Assembly (NCBI RefSeq): GCF_900182915.1
Contig: NZ_FXUG01000001.1
Location: 558,001 to 622,000, forward strand
Source of the DNA: Neorhodopirellula lusitana
Lineage (GTDB): Bacteria; Planctomycetota; Planctomycetia; Pirellulales; Pirellulaceae
Direction of reading: 5' to 3'
Length of the DNA: 64,000 bases
A program made the translations under genes and the position numbers. Below the pieces are notes generated by a model. That model saw only the letters and a program-made list of their open reading frames with translations, ran no database searches and was not told the DNA's origin. This document shows positions 7,588 to 17,420 of the stretch, in pieces. Position 1 is the first letter of the stretch. Each line of letters begins with the position of its first letter.

Positions 7588-8598
7588 ATGAGTGCTGCAA
7601 CGATTCAACGCCTCGCCCTGGGTTTGCTTGTTTTGGGTGGTCTTTTCGGTCAGGCGATCGCGTCGACGAACGCGTCCGCTGAAAATTGGGCGGAAAAAAT
7701 GTTTTCCGAAACCAAGCATGATTTCCGGATCGTGGGGCGTGGCACCACGGCCGAGCATCACTTTGAATTCCGTAACATTTACGAGGAAGAGGTGCACGTT
7801 GCCGCCGTCCGTAGTAGTTGCGGATGCACGACGCCGACCGTCAGTAAAGATTCCTTGGCAACGCACGAAACTGCCTCAATCGTCGCGACGCTGAATACGA
7901 GCACCTTCATTGGCCAGAAAGCGGCCACGATCACGGTCGTCTTTGATCAGCCGTATTATGCCGAAGTGCAGCTTTCGGTGAGCGGTTACATTCGTACCGA
8001 CGTGACCTTTGAGCCGTCGGAAATCGATTTCGGCGAAGCGCGACCAGGGCAACCTCAAGACCGCAAAATCACGATCTCGCATCGTGGCAATCCTGGCTGG
8101 CGGATTCAGGATGTTCGCAGTCACTGCAGCGACTTGCAGGTCAAACTGAGTCAGCCAGTGGTGAAGCCTGGGTTGGTTCAGTACGAGATGGAAGTCCGGA
8201 TGAAGGAATCCATGCCTGAAGGCGACATCCGTGAGCGGTTGACGCTGGTTAGTAACGACACACAGTTCCCCGCAATTGAAATGGCGGTCGCTGGACGAGT
8301 GCGGCCCACCATCAGTGTCTCGCCAGCAGCGGTAAGCTTGGGCACCGCGTCGGTTGGTGAGACGGTCGGCAAACGATTGTTGGTTCGTGCGGACGATGAA
8401 TTCGAAATCCGCGAGGTCCGCTGCATCGACGAACGTTTCAGCTTCGAAATCCCCAAGGGGAAAAAGAAGCTGCACTTCTTGCAGATGAAGTTCACGGCGG
8501 GGGATACGCCAGACCGTATCGCTCAAAAGATCGAAATCGTGACCGATTTGCCCGGTGACAAGACCGCTGAGTGCGTCGCAACCGGGACGATTCGGTAA
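7588..8598 (+). CDS. exported DUF1573-domain protein
   Basis: A 336-aa protein with a signal peptide (hydrophobic RLALGLLVLGGLFGQAIAS, cleavage near residue 26). An Ig-like DUF1573 domain follows: KHDFRIVGRGTTAEHHFEFRN, then the hallmark SSCGCTTPTVSKDSL. Two further beta-sandwich repeats begin near FEPSEIDFGEARPGQ and VSPAAVSLGTASVGE. Such proteins are common in planctomycetes and Bacteroidetes as periplasmic or surface proteins of unknown role. The CxC pair is the only cysteine motif of note. The downstream RNase H gene starts 6 bp after its stop, so the two are likely cotranscribed although unrelated in function. Confidence 0.85.
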   Translation: MSAATIQRLALGLLVLGGLFGQAIASTNASAENWAEKMFSETKHDFRIVGRGTTAEHHFEFRNIYEEEVHVAAVRSSCGCTTPTVSKDSLATHETASIVATLNTSTFIGQKAATITVVFDQPYYAEVQLSVSGYIRTDVTFEPSEIDFGEARPGQPQDRKITISHRGNPGWRIQDVRSHCSDLQVKLSQPVVKPGLVQYEMEVRMKESMPEGDIRERLTLVSNDTQFPAIEMAVAGRVRPTISVSPAAVSLGTASVGETVGKRLLVRADDEFEIREVRCIDERFSFEIPKGKKKLHFLQMKFTAGDTPDRIAQKIEIVTDLPGDKTAECVATGTIR

Positions 8599-8604
8599 CG
8601 ACGA

Positions 8605-9258
8605 GTGGCAAAAAAACCAAAGTTCTATGTCGTTTGGCAGGGCCGCCGGCCCGGTGTGTACTCGACATGGGATCAATGCCAGACCGAAATCAACGGGTTC
8701 GCTGGCGCTAAGTACAAGTCCTTCGCCAGTCGTAGTGAGGCGGAGAAAGCGTACAAGCAAGACGCCGATGACCACTGGGGCAAAGGCGGTAGCGGCAAGA
8801 AAAGCAAGTCGACTCCCAAGGTGGACCGCGAAGATCTGCCTGGGATGGGCGTCGACATGAGTGCCTGGGCGGTGGATGCCGCGTGCAAGGGAAATCCAGG
8901 CGAACTGGAGTATCAAGGCGTGGACCTGCAGTCCAATACGGACTTATTCCACATGGGCCCCTATCCCGAGGGAACCGTGAATATTGGTGAATTCTTGGCG
9001 ATCGTGCACGCGCTGGCGTTGCTGCACGGGGGCGAGCAATTCGACACGCCAATCTATTCCGATTCCCGAATTGGGATGAGCTGGGTGAAGCAAGGCGTCT
9101 GCAAAACCAAGCTGCCGCGGACCGGCAATAATCGGAAGTTGTTCAATTTGGTTGACCGAGCTGAACGCTGGCTCGCCGAGCACGGCGTGCGAAACCCAGT
9201 GCTGAAGTGGGAAACCAAACGCTGGGGCGAGATCCCGGCTGATTTCGGCCGTAAGTGA
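8605..9258 (+). CDS. rnhA: ribonuclease H with viroplasmin-like N-terminal domain
   Basis: A 217-aa protein. Residues 5-50 (KFYVVWQGRRPGVYSTWDQC..YKSFASRSEAEKAY) form the caulimovirus viroplasmin/RNase HI hybrid-binding domain, which recognises RNA-DNA duplexes. A Lys/Ser linker leads to an RNase H catalytic domain with DAACKGNPG (Asp91), EF in NIGEFLAIVHAL (Glu129), YSDSRIGMSWV (Asp153) and a terminal Asp (about 213), so the four-carboxylate site appears complete. Start is GTG 8605, 6 bp after the DUF1573 stop. It removes RNA from RNA-DNA hybrids. The architecture resembles bacterial and eukaryotic RNase H1 rather than E. coli RnhA, which lacks the N-terminal domain. Confidence 0.9.
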   Translation: MAKKPKFYVVWQGRRPGVYSTWDQCQTEINGFAGAKYKSFASRSEAEKAYKQDADDHWGKGGSGKKSKSTPKVDREDLPGMGVDMSAWAVDAACKGNPGELEYQGVDLQSNTDLFHMGPYPEGTVNIGEFLAIVHALALLHGGEQFDTPIYSDSRIGMSWVKQGVCKTKLPRTGNNRKLFNLVDRAERWLAEHGVRNPVLKWETKRWGEIPADFGRK

Positions 9259-9361
9259 GTTTCGGAACGCTTTGAGCCCGGATTTCAACGAGTCGAAAAG
9301 GGGCACAAGGCTTGTGTTTCGAAGTGCGGATTTGATACGGGTGATCTAGATGTGATCACCC

Positions 9362-10003
9362 GTGGATTTCTCTCACCTCTTTGAAACGGATCGCGAGATG
9401 GCAGTGGACATGGCGATGGCCCGAGAATACGCCAGCTTGGGTGGCTCGGCTTTGGCACTAGCTTCGACGATGTACTTTTGGTTGGTACGCGCTAATCGTG
9501 AGCGGGCGCAGTTAACAGTTCATCCCATCAAAGACATTTGCGGGCGGGTCGTGCTGCACCAAGAATGCCTTTCGGTCTATCACCGATTGCTTCCAGCCGA
9601 CAAACGCTACTGTGTGATGTATTGGCTGCATTTGGCGGTGGTGAATAACAGTTCGCTTCCCAACGCCCTGCTAGGGGCTCGTATTTCGTTGCAACTTGGC
9701 AACGGTGAATGGCGGGAGATGGATGTACAGCACGAGGCACCGGACACGGAGCTATTTCCCGTCAACATTGATCCTCTGACGACTTGCAGTTTGAAGCTGG
9801 CGTTGGCGACGATCACGCCTGACTGTGAATTTCAGAATGACTTCGCGGGTCGAGAAGCGTTGGCTGGCGACATGCTGCCACGCCAGGTACCCATTCGGAT
9901 TGAGCTGCAAGGACTTCAAGACAGAATCTACAAAGCTGAATTGCTGGACAGTGGAAACGGTTTGAGCCGAACCGTCGTGCAGCCCCGCGCCGCCGCAGCG
10001 TAG
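9362..10003 (+). CDS. hypothetical protein
   Basis: A 213-aa protein starting at GTG 9362. A short hydrophobic stretch near residues 30-45 (SALALASTMYFWLVRA) could be a single N-terminal membrane anchor. The rest is mixed alpha/beta with a beta-rich middle (VMYWLHLAVVNNSSLPNALLGARISLQL) suggestive of an Ig-like or C2-like fold. I do not recognise a family. It follows the RNase H gene by about 100 bp on the same strand. Codon use looks like its neighbours, which supports it as real. Confidence 0.65.
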   Translation: MDFSHLFETDREMAVDMAMAREYASLGGSALALASTMYFWLVRANRERAQLTVHPIKDICGRVVLHQECLSVYHRLLPADKRYCVMYWLHLAVVNNSSLPNALLGARISLQLGNGEWREMDVQHEAPDTELFPVNIDPLTTCSLKLALATITPDCEFQNDFAGREALAGDMLPRQVPIRIELQGLQDRIYKAELLDSGNGLSRTVVQPRAAAA

Positions 10004-10747
10004 CCAAACGAAGCGAATGAAGCCGCGGCGGCCCAAGCACAGCCGCCTCCCCGCTACTCGCCGCTCGCAAGTATGTCGGATTGCTCGCGTCTCCCTGAAA
10101 AATGAGCAGGTAATTACCTGGCTTGTTTGGGGGGGCTAATCAGAGAAACTGCGGTAGCTGGTCCGTTTGGCTAGAAAAGTCCAGTTTTGTGTTAAGGAAG
10201 CCAGTTGCGTCGGCATTCACGCTATGTGGCATGGTTTTCCCTTAGGTGGCTCGACTGGACGGATCTTGGCCAAGGTGCGGCCGTTGCTTGTTTCGCATCA
10301 TTCCAGATGCCTGGCGTTGGAAGCGATGGATCCCAGCCGCCCACATCAAATGGCTTGCAAGAGGCGGTCATCTTCCCCATCGGCTGTCTCGTTCGGCTTC
10401 CCGACGTTGGTCTTTTGGCCGTTTGAATTTGCGAGCTTGCGCGCCGTCGCTGCGAGCCTGGTGCTGGTGTTTGGGCTGTTGTTCGGCTTGGGCAAGCGAG
10501 CGACCACCGCAGCCAATTGGTGTGCCTGGTTCAGGCCCCCGCATCCGTCGCATCTGCATCGGCGAGCTGATCGCCACCGATGGGCAACTCGCCTTCGGTT
10601 GACGCTTCCGCGTGGAGTGCCCGTTCCTTGTGAAGCTTGTGTTGGCGAGGGCGCGGTCCGCCATCGCTGGCATGCTGATCACCAGGTTCCGGTTCGGCGT
10701 CCGATTCTTTTGTTTCCATCTTTTCTGCACTTCCGTTTCGAGAGCTC
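10004..10747. other. 744-bp intergenic region upstream of the giant protein gene
   Basis: Several overlapping frames are open here on both strands, but none has recognisable motifs, a ribosome binding site or neighbour-like codon use. The only clear element is the 14-bp palindrome at 10107-10120. The stretch probably contains the promoter and a long leader of the repeat-protein gene. Confidence 0.5.
10107..10120. promoter_or_regulatory. perfect 14-bp palindrome, possible operator
   Basis: CAGGTAATTACCTG is a perfect inverted repeat, 630 bp upstream of the giant secreted protein start and 104 bp after the preceding gene. It has the size and symmetry of a dimeric regulator site. No regulator is known and only one copy was noticed. 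Confidence 0.3.
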
Positions 10748-13700
10748 ATGTTCAATCGCTATCTAAAGGCCTCTGATCGGTGGTCACGTCGAGACAAGTC
10801 TCAGCGACGTCGCACTTCAGCCCAACAGCGTCGGCTTCGGTTGTTTGAATCGCTTGAGCAACGTGTGGTACTCGCTTCTTACATTGCCGGTAGCTTGGCC
10901 GAACTACGCGACTATGGCGTATCGGCCAGCTTTGAGGTCAGCAACGACACCGTGACGCTCAGCACGACAGGTGGAGATCCGCATCCGGTGACTGGCATCG
11001 TCACGCCGGGCGAGTACTGGATTAGTGGCGATCACATCGAGAATCCGACAAGCTCGGAGCCGACGTTTCTAGAGTTGGGTGGAGAGAACAACACATACGT
11101 TCTGACCGGGACCAGCATCAATCTGGACACGCGCAAGTTGGACGGATTCGGGCGTGCGCTCGGTCATGATAGCGGCATCGAAGTGGTCAAGATTAGTGGC
11201 TCCGGTAACACCATCAACGGCCTCGACCTGACCGGCCATGACCTGGCAATGGATACCGATCCCGGCGCACAGCGTTATGCCGACTGGGCCGCGGTCTTTG
11301 TCCAAATGACTGGATCCAATAACACCGTTGACGATGTCCACGTCTTGACCCGCGGTTCGTCTCCCTACGGCTACGGTGATGTCTTTGGCAAAGGGGCCCG
11401 GCAGAATCCGCAGGGTTGGGATCCGGGACCGGCGGTTGACGAAAATGGCGACCCGGTTGGCAATGGCGTGGGGTTGCCCTGGCATTCACACAACAAGACA
11501 TCCGCCTTCCAAGTGATCGATACCGTTGATGCGGTGATCAATGACATGCATTTGGAATCCAAAACCTATGGCCACGGTTTCTTTGTCCAAGGAACCGCAA
11601 CGAACACCACGCTGACCAACAGCACCGTCACCGGCGAGCTGTTTTCTAGCAACGACACGATCGCAACCGATCTTTATCAAGCCTATGGCTTCACGTCCCA
11701 CGGCAACGTGCTTCCCGCCGACATGATGATTTCGGGAAATGAAGACGGCGTGCGGATGTATTCGGGACCGTCGGGCTTTACGGTTCAAAATGTAGTGGTC
11801 AACAACATGCGGACGGGCTTCTCGGTCGCGTTGGGGCGAGGGACGATTAACCTTGATAATGTCGAAGCCTATGGCACCGAAAACGCATTCAATTTCAAGT
11901 CGAATACGACCATTACTAACGCCAAAGGAGATATCACACACGGCCCGCTCATTCACACGCCTTACGACAACGGTAAAAATAGCTCGATCGATGTTGAGTT
12001 GGTTGGTGGTATCCCTGAGGGAGTGGATTGGTCGGTCGCTTACATCAACGGCGACAACATGGACGTCACCATCACGAGCGACCTTCCCGCTGGTGCATTG
12101 CCTGAGGATTCACTTGTTCGGTTTGGTCAGGTGTTCTTTGACAACTGGCGAGACTCCAAAAATCCCACAGGTCCGGAAGACGGTGACTCGCACTTCGAAA
12201 GCTCAACGTTCATCAACAACACTAATCAGATGGTTGTGTTGGGCGATGACGCGTTGGGGAACACGGGCAGTTCACTGGGCTATGTCATCACTAACGGGAA
12301 GGACAATGCCTATGATGGAATCTCGCTGGTGCCGTCGGGAACACACACTGTCGTTCAGCACGTTGCTGGTTTAGGAAACAACGGGTCTACCGCCGATGGC
12401 ACACTGGATTCCAATAGCTCGATCATTGCCAGCGGTGGCACGCTGGAAATTCAGGCAGACATCCGGATCACCAACGAAAAGTTGACAATCAGTGGTGACG
12501 GAGTCGATGGAATCGGAGCGTTGTACACGGATGGAGCGGTCGGCAATGGCACTCGGTTTGGTTCGTCCAGCAATGGTGATGCGAGCACGATCTTCCTGGA
12601 CGGCGATGCCTCAATTGGCGTCGGGATCGACGGCAACCAGTTTTTGGTCGGTCGAATTCAGGGCACCGGGAACCTTACCAAGCTGGGTGAAGGCATGCTG
12701 TCGATGGAGAAGTCCAGCACCTTTGACGGTAATCTGATTGTCGCAGTAGGGAGCGTGTTCGGTCGATCCGGAGTGGTTCACCGGGACCTCACCGTCGCGG
12801 CGGGAGCTTCTATCTCTGCCAATAGCAATCGCACCTACAACACCGGGGGCGACGTCACGGTGGAAGGCCTGCTGGATCTGAACGGACGCACCGACGAGAG
12901 CACGCTACCTGGAAAGGTCGGCCGACTTTTGGGCGCCGGTCAGGTTTCCACGACGAACCCATCGACCAACGCGGGTGGCGATTTGGAAATCGCGTTTGAT
13001 GCCAGCGAGGCCAATTTTTCAGGCGATATCGCAACGGCGGTCTCGCTCACCAAGTCCGGTTCCGGAACACAGATTTTTTCGGGCAGCAACACCTACACGG
13101 GCACCACTCTGGTCAGCGGCGGGCTCCTGCAGATCGACGGATCTCATAGTGGGGGCGGCCAATACACGGTTGAAGGCAACGCGGCGTTGGGTGGGAATGG
13201 GACGATCGATTCCGATGTGATCGTGAATGCCTCGGGCCATCTCTCGCCCGGCGCCAGTGCGGGCACGCTATCCGTTGGTGATTTGACGTTGGTGTCCGGG
13301 GCCGCGTTCGATGTGGAATTGGGTGGGACCGTAGCCGGGGTAGACTACGACCAATTGCTTGCGGACCTGGTAACACTTGGTGGTTCGCTGAATGTTTCGT
13401 TGCTTAATTCTGACGGTGCGATTTGGGAACCGTCGCCGACGGACGCGTTTACGATTCTTTCCGCTGGAACGGATTTGTCCGGCATGTTCGAAAATGTGGC
13501 CAGTGGCGAACGACTGGAAACCGTTGGCGGCGAAGGCTCGTTCTTGGTGACCTATGACTCGGCGAGCGATTCGGTCGAACTGTCAAACTATTTCGATAAC
13601 TTTGTTGAAGCCTTAAGCCTGGATGTTGTTGCTGATTCGATCAGTGAAAATGGCACTGCCACGGCAACGGTTACCCGCAATATGGACACCACCACGGCTT

Positions 13701-16700
13701 TGACCGTCACGCTGGCCAACAGCGACGCGGGTGAACTCAATGTGCCAGCCACGATCACGATTCCGGCCGGGCAGACGACATCGGTCCCGTTTGTCATCTC
13801 GGGCGTCGACGATCTTCTTGTGGATGGAACTCAAACCGTTACGTTGACCGCTCAATCGCCAGGTGTCACTGATGGCATTGATACGCTTGATGTAACGGAC
13901 GTGAATGTGGCTGAGTTGTCCCTCGAAATTGCTGGCGACTTGATCAACGAAAACGGAGGCACCACCACGGCGACCGTTTCACGAAACACGGACACCGTCG
14001 CGCCGTTGACTGTCACACTCACGAGCGATGACACCGACGAAGTGTCCCATGCGATATCAATCACGATTCCTGCTGGGCAGACGATATCGGCCCCATTCAC
14101 GATCTCCGGTGTGAATGACTTAATCGTCGATGGAACACAGACTGTCACCATGACGGCTGCAGCGAGCGGCTACATCAGTGGCACTGACATGTTCGATGTG
14201 TCGGATGATGGAGTGGCAACGCTCTTCCTGGCCATCAACGCTTCGGCGATCAGTGAAAATGGCAGTGCCGCGGTCGCCACGGTTTCTCGCAACACCGACA
14301 CGGCCAGCGAACTCGTTGTGATGCTTGTAAGCAGCGATACCAGTGAGCTCGCTGTGCCAACGACCATCACGATTCCAGCGGGGCAAGCGAGCTCGGATCC
14401 ATTCCTGCTTGACGGGGTGGGCGACTCGATTGTCGATGGGACGCAAACGGTCGCAATCAATGCCAGTGCGGACGGTTTTGTTGATGGGGCAGGCACCATT
14501 GATATCACCGATGACGATGTGGCGACTCTCCAGCTAGTGATCGATGTGGCTTCAATCGGCGAAAACGGTGGTGTCGCGACGGCGACGGTATCGCGGAACT
14601 CAAGTACCGCTGTTGCTTTGACTGTGATGTTAGCCAGCAACGATACGGGCGAAGCGTCTGTGTCTGGTTCCATCACAATTCCGGCAGGACAAGTCACTTC
14701 GGATCCCTTTGCGATCGCCGGCGTGGACGATTTTATCGTGGACGGAACGCAGAGCGTCACCTTGATCGCGAGCTCGATCGATCACGTCGATGGAACCGGC
14801 ATGCTTGACGTTGCCGACGACGATGTGGCAGCCGTTACGCTCAATATTGCCGCCGTCATGTTTCGCGAAGATGGTGGAGTCACGACCGCGACGGTTTCCC
14901 GAAACACGGATGTCTCGAGCGGCTTAACAGTCACTCTGAACAGCAGCGATCCCGGCGAAGCCTCCGTGCCCGCGACGATCACAATTCCGGCCGGGCAAGC
15001 GACATCGAGCCTGTTCACGATTGCTGGTGTTAACGATTCGATCGTCGATGGAACGCAAACGATAACGATCACCACCCTTGCCACCGACCACGCCAGTGAT
15101 AGTGGATTGGTTTACGTCACGGACGATGATGTGGCGACGTTGACCTTGAACATTGCCGCCGCCGCGATTAGCGAAAACGGCAGCACGACGACCGCGACGG
15201 TCACCCGGAACACGGACACGACGAATGAGCTTGTCGTGACTCTGGCCAACAGTGACGCCAGTGAGCTCTCCGTACCCGCAACGGTCACGATCCCCGCAGC
15301 TCAAGCGAGCTCAAATCCTTTCGTCATCGACGGGATTCGCGACTCGGTCGCCGATGGGACTCAGACTGTCACGGTTACCGCGATCGCCGCAGACCACGCC
15401 GATGGTGGCGGTTCGATTGATGTCACCGATGACGACGTGGCGGCCATCACTCTCATGCTTGCAGCGTCTTCGATTGGTGAGAATGGCGGCGCTACCACGG
15501 GCACGGTCGCCCGTAATACAGACACTTCGAGCGAGTTGACCGTGACGCTGACCAGCAGCGATTCCGGGGAAGCAACGGTCCCCTCTACGATCACGATCCC
15601 AGCCGGGCAGACCACTTCCGCGCCGTTCGCGATATCGGGAGTGGATGATTCCGCTCTCGATGGAGCTCAGTCGGTCACGTTGACCGCCACCGCCGCACTC
15701 CATGCGACGGACACGGGGCAGGTGGTTGTTACGGACGACGAGGTCCCCAACGAGACGCCGGTTCTCGAAAATCCGATTGCGGATCAAATCGCCACGGAGG
15801 ACTCGCTCTACTCGTTGGTGATCCCTGCGGATACGTTCCGTGATCCCAACGGAGACGCGTTGCAATATTCAGCGACTCTCGACGATGAATCGCCGCTTCC
15901 CGCTTGGCTGTCTTTCGATTCAAGCAATCGTGAGTTCTTGGGGACTCCACTGAATGAAGACGTGGGCACATTCACCGTGCGAGTTTCGGTCAGTGACCCT
16001 GACAACGAAACCGCTTCGGATCAGTTTCTGGTTTCCGTCATCAATACCAATGAATCGCCCACGACGCGGGATGATGTCATTGCGGTGAACCTTCATGGCA
16101 GCACGGTGATTGATCCGCTCGCCAACGATTTTGATATCGATGGAAGCCTTGTGGCATCGACGCTCACGATCACCACGCCTCCCCAATTCGGTCAACTGCA
16201 ACTCGTCGACGGGCTACTAAGCTACGTTCCCGCCGGCTCGTTTGGTGGGCAAGATTCGTTCGCCTATACCGTCCAGGACGATCAAGAGGCCGTCAGTGAT
16301 TCTGCTACGGTGAGTTTGATCGCGCGGCCTTACGCGGGAACGATTGTCGCGGGCACCTCGGTGAACCGCAGTGTGGCACTCGATATCGAATCCCATTTTC
16401 CCGCTGAAACGTCTCTGAATACAGGAACGATCACCATCCTCACCGGGCCGATGCCCGGGGTGGAGCCCGATCGCACCTATGGGCCGCACCATGGTTCCGC
16501 GGAAGTGACGGGTGGACAGGTCGTCTACTCGCCCGTCGCGGGATCTCTTGAACCGGACACGCTGTATATCACGGTTGAGGATCAAAACGGAATCAAGAGC
16601 GATCCCATCATGATTTCGATGAAGACGGTTCGGAGCCGCCTTGAAAATCCTCGTTTGCCTCAGGACGTCGACTACAGCGGTGACGTCACCCCACGGGATG

Positions 16701-17137
16701 CATTGCTGGTCATCAATCGTCTGAATCGAGTAGCAAGATCGGAGGCAATCGAAGTTGACCAAGATGACGATTATGGCATCGGCACCAACGACGGTGTGGA
16801 TGAACAGTGGTACTACGACGTGACTGGTGATCTGGTCATCAGCGCACTGGACGCGTTGTGGGTCATCAATCGTTTGAATGATTTAGCCACCGAAGATGAA
16901 CCGTTGTCCGTTGCTGAACGTGAAGAGCGGCAAGTCCCCTCGCTCGCGGTACAAGACCATTCCGAGTTAGGCGTTGTTCAAGACCAATCCAAATTAGTTG
17001 CACTGGAGTCCACATCGTCGACCGAGCCCTTGGCTGCTGTCGTCTCGATTAGCTCGCCCGGTGACGAGGACAATGCGGATGACCAGGCCATTCCACCAGA
17101 AGCAATCGACACCGTCCTCACCGAAATGTTCAACTAG
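10748..17137 (+). CDS. giant secreted repeat protein with autotransporter-type strands, Calx-beta-like repeats and dockerin
   Basis: A 2129-aa protein. The N-terminus is Arg-rich and then carries LFESLEQRVVLA (about residues 34-46), the planctomycete-type leader seen on large exported proteins. Residues about 45-640 are a beta-helix/right-handed repeat region (GNNTYVLTGTS, SGSGNTINGLDL, TGSNNTVDDVHV). Next are autotransporter-associated strand repeats (GTGNLTKLGEGMLSMEKSSTF, KSGSGTQIFSGSNTYTGTT). Seven Calx-beta-like repeats of about 101-102 aa span residues 954-1665. A putative-Ig/cadherin-like pair follows (NPIADQIATEDSLYS; LANDFDIDG..FAYTVQD). The C-terminus has two dockerin-like calcium loops (DVDYSGDVTPRDALLVINRLN and DVTGDLVISALDALWVINRLN). 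It is likely a surface or extracellular adhesin or scaffold; its ligand is unknown. Confidence 0.9.
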   Translation: MFNRYLKASDRWSRRDKSQRRRTSAQQRRLRLFESLEQRVVLASYIAGSLAELRDYGVSASFEVSNDTVTLSTTGGDPHPVTGIVTPGEYWISGDHIENPTSSEPTFLELGGENNTYVLTGTSINLDTRKLDGFGRALGHDSGIEVVKISGSGNTINGLDLTGHDLAMDTDPGAQRYADWAAVFVQMTGSNNTVDDVHVLTRGSSPYGYGDVFGKGARQNPQGWDPGPAVDENGDPVGNGVGLPWHSHNKTSAFQVIDTVDAVINDMHLESKTYGHGFFVQGTATNTTLTNSTVTGELFSSNDTIATDLYQAYGFTSHGNVLPADMMISGNEDGVRMYSGPSGFTVQNVVVNNMRTGFSVALGRGTINLDNVEAYGTENAFNFKSNTTITNAKGDITHGPLIHTPYDNGKNSSIDVELVGGIPEGVDWSVAYINGDNMDVTITSDLPAGALPEDSLVRFGQVFFDNWRDSKNPTGPEDGDSHFESSTFINNTNQMVVLGDDALGNTGSSLGYVITNGKDNAYDGISLVPSGTHTVVQHVAGLGNNGSTADGTLDSNSSIIASGGTLEIQADIRITNEKLTISGDGVDGIGALYTDGAVGNGTRFGSSSNGDASTIFLDGDASIGVGIDGNQFLVGRIQGTGNLTKLGEGMLSMEKSSTFDGNLIVAVGSVFGRSGVVHRDLTVAAGASISANSNRTYNTGGDVTVEGLLDLNGRTDESTLPGKVGRLLGAGQVSTTNPSTNAGGDLEIAFDASEANFSGDIATAVSLTKSGSGTQIFSGSNTYTGTTLVSGGLLQIDGSHSGGGQYTVEGNAALGGNGTIDSDVIVNASGHLSPGASAGTLSVGDLTLVSGAAFDVELGGTVAGVDYDQLLADLVTLGGSLNVSLLNSDGAIWEPSPTDAFTILSAGTDLSGMFENVASGERLETVGGEGSFLVTYDSASDSVELSNYFDNFVEALSLDVVADSISENGTATATVTRNMDTTTALTVTLANSDAGELNVPATITIPAGQTTSVPFVISGVDDLLVDGTQTVTLTAQSPGVTDGIDTLDVTDVNVAELSLEIAGDLINENGGTTTATVSRNTDTVAPLTVTLTSDDTDEVSHAISITIPAGQTISAPFTISGVNDLIVDGTQTVTMTAAASGYISGTDMFDVSDDGVATLFLAINASAISENGSAAVATVSRNTDTASELVVMLVSSDTSELAVPTTITIPAGQASSDPFLLDGVGDSIVDGTQTVAINASADGFVDGAGTIDITDDDVATLQLVIDVASIGENGGVATATVSRNSSTAVALTVMLASNDTGEASVSGSITIPAGQVTSDPFAIAGVDDFIVDGTQSVTLIASSIDHVDGTGMLDVADDDVAAVTLNIAAVMFREDGGVTTATVSRNTDVSSGLTVTLNSSDPGEASVPATITIPAGQATSSLFTIAGVNDSIVDGTQTITITTLATDHASDSGLVYVTDDDVATLTLNIAAAAISENGSTTTATVTRNTDTTNELVVTLANSDASELSVPATVTIPAAQASSNPFVIDGIRDSVADGTQTVTVTAIAADHADGGGSIDVTDDDVAAITLMLAASSIGENGGATTGTVARNTDTSSELTVTLTSSDSGEATVPSTITIPAGQTTSAPFAISGVDDSALDGAQSVTLTATAALHATDTGQVVVTDDEVPNETPVLENPIADQIATEDSLYSLVIPADTFRDPNGDALQYSATLDDESPLPAWLSFDSSNREFLGTPLNEDVGTFTVRVSVSDPDNETASDQFLVSVINTNESPTTRDDVIAVNLHGSTVIDPLANDFDIDGSLVASTLTITTPPQFGQLQLVDGLLSYVPAGSFGGQDSFAYTVQDDQEAVSDSATVSLIARPYAGTIVAGTSVNRSVALDIESHFPAETSLNTGTITILTGPMPGVEPDRTYGPHHGSAEVTGGQVVYSPVAGSLEPDTLYITVEDQNGIKSDPIMISMKTVRSRLENPRLPQDVDYSGDVTPRDALLVINRLNRVARSEAIEVDQDDDYGIGTNDGVDEQWYYDVTGDLVISALDALWVINRLNDLATEDEPLSVAEREERQVPSLAVQDHSELGVVQDQSKLVALESTSSTEPLAAVVSISSPGDEDNADDQAIPPEAIDTVLTEMFN
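13610..15742 (+). repeat. seven tandem ~306-bp repeats encoding Calx-beta-like domains
   Basis: The conserved codons for I-S/G-E-N-G occur at 13640, 13943, 14249, 14555, 14861, 15167 and 15473, so the spacing is 303 bp once and then exactly 306 bp five times. Each unit ends with VDGTQ-VT and a D-V-A-type acidic linker. Copies are clearly homologous at DNA level but diverged. In the fifth copy the ENG is EDG. Confidence 0.92.
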
Positions 17138-17420
17138 CCCGGCAAACCCGCTCATCAAGAAGCGATCCTCGGGCTCGTTCCTCGGTTCGTCCAAGGAAAG
17201 GAAAGACCGTCGCTCAACCAGAGTCGAACGATTGTCCTCAATCGTTTTGGATCATGCAGGTAAGAACACGTTTTGAAATTTGTTTGTCGTGATTTTGTGA
17301 GCGGCAAGGCGCTAGCCGTCGGTAAGTTTGTTGAGCGTTTTCGCGTAATACCCACTTGCGGCCGACATCTCAAAACACGTTCGAACACACAGATCCCAAG
17401 CGATTGGGACATGCGCTCTA

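Noticed and set aside
10167-10766. 199-codon ORF (and shorter frames on both strands) upstream of the giant protein
   Set aside because: It runs into the start of the giant gene, has no ribosome binding site, and its composition is rich in Arg, His, Ser and Pro as in chance frames. Treated as leader sequence.
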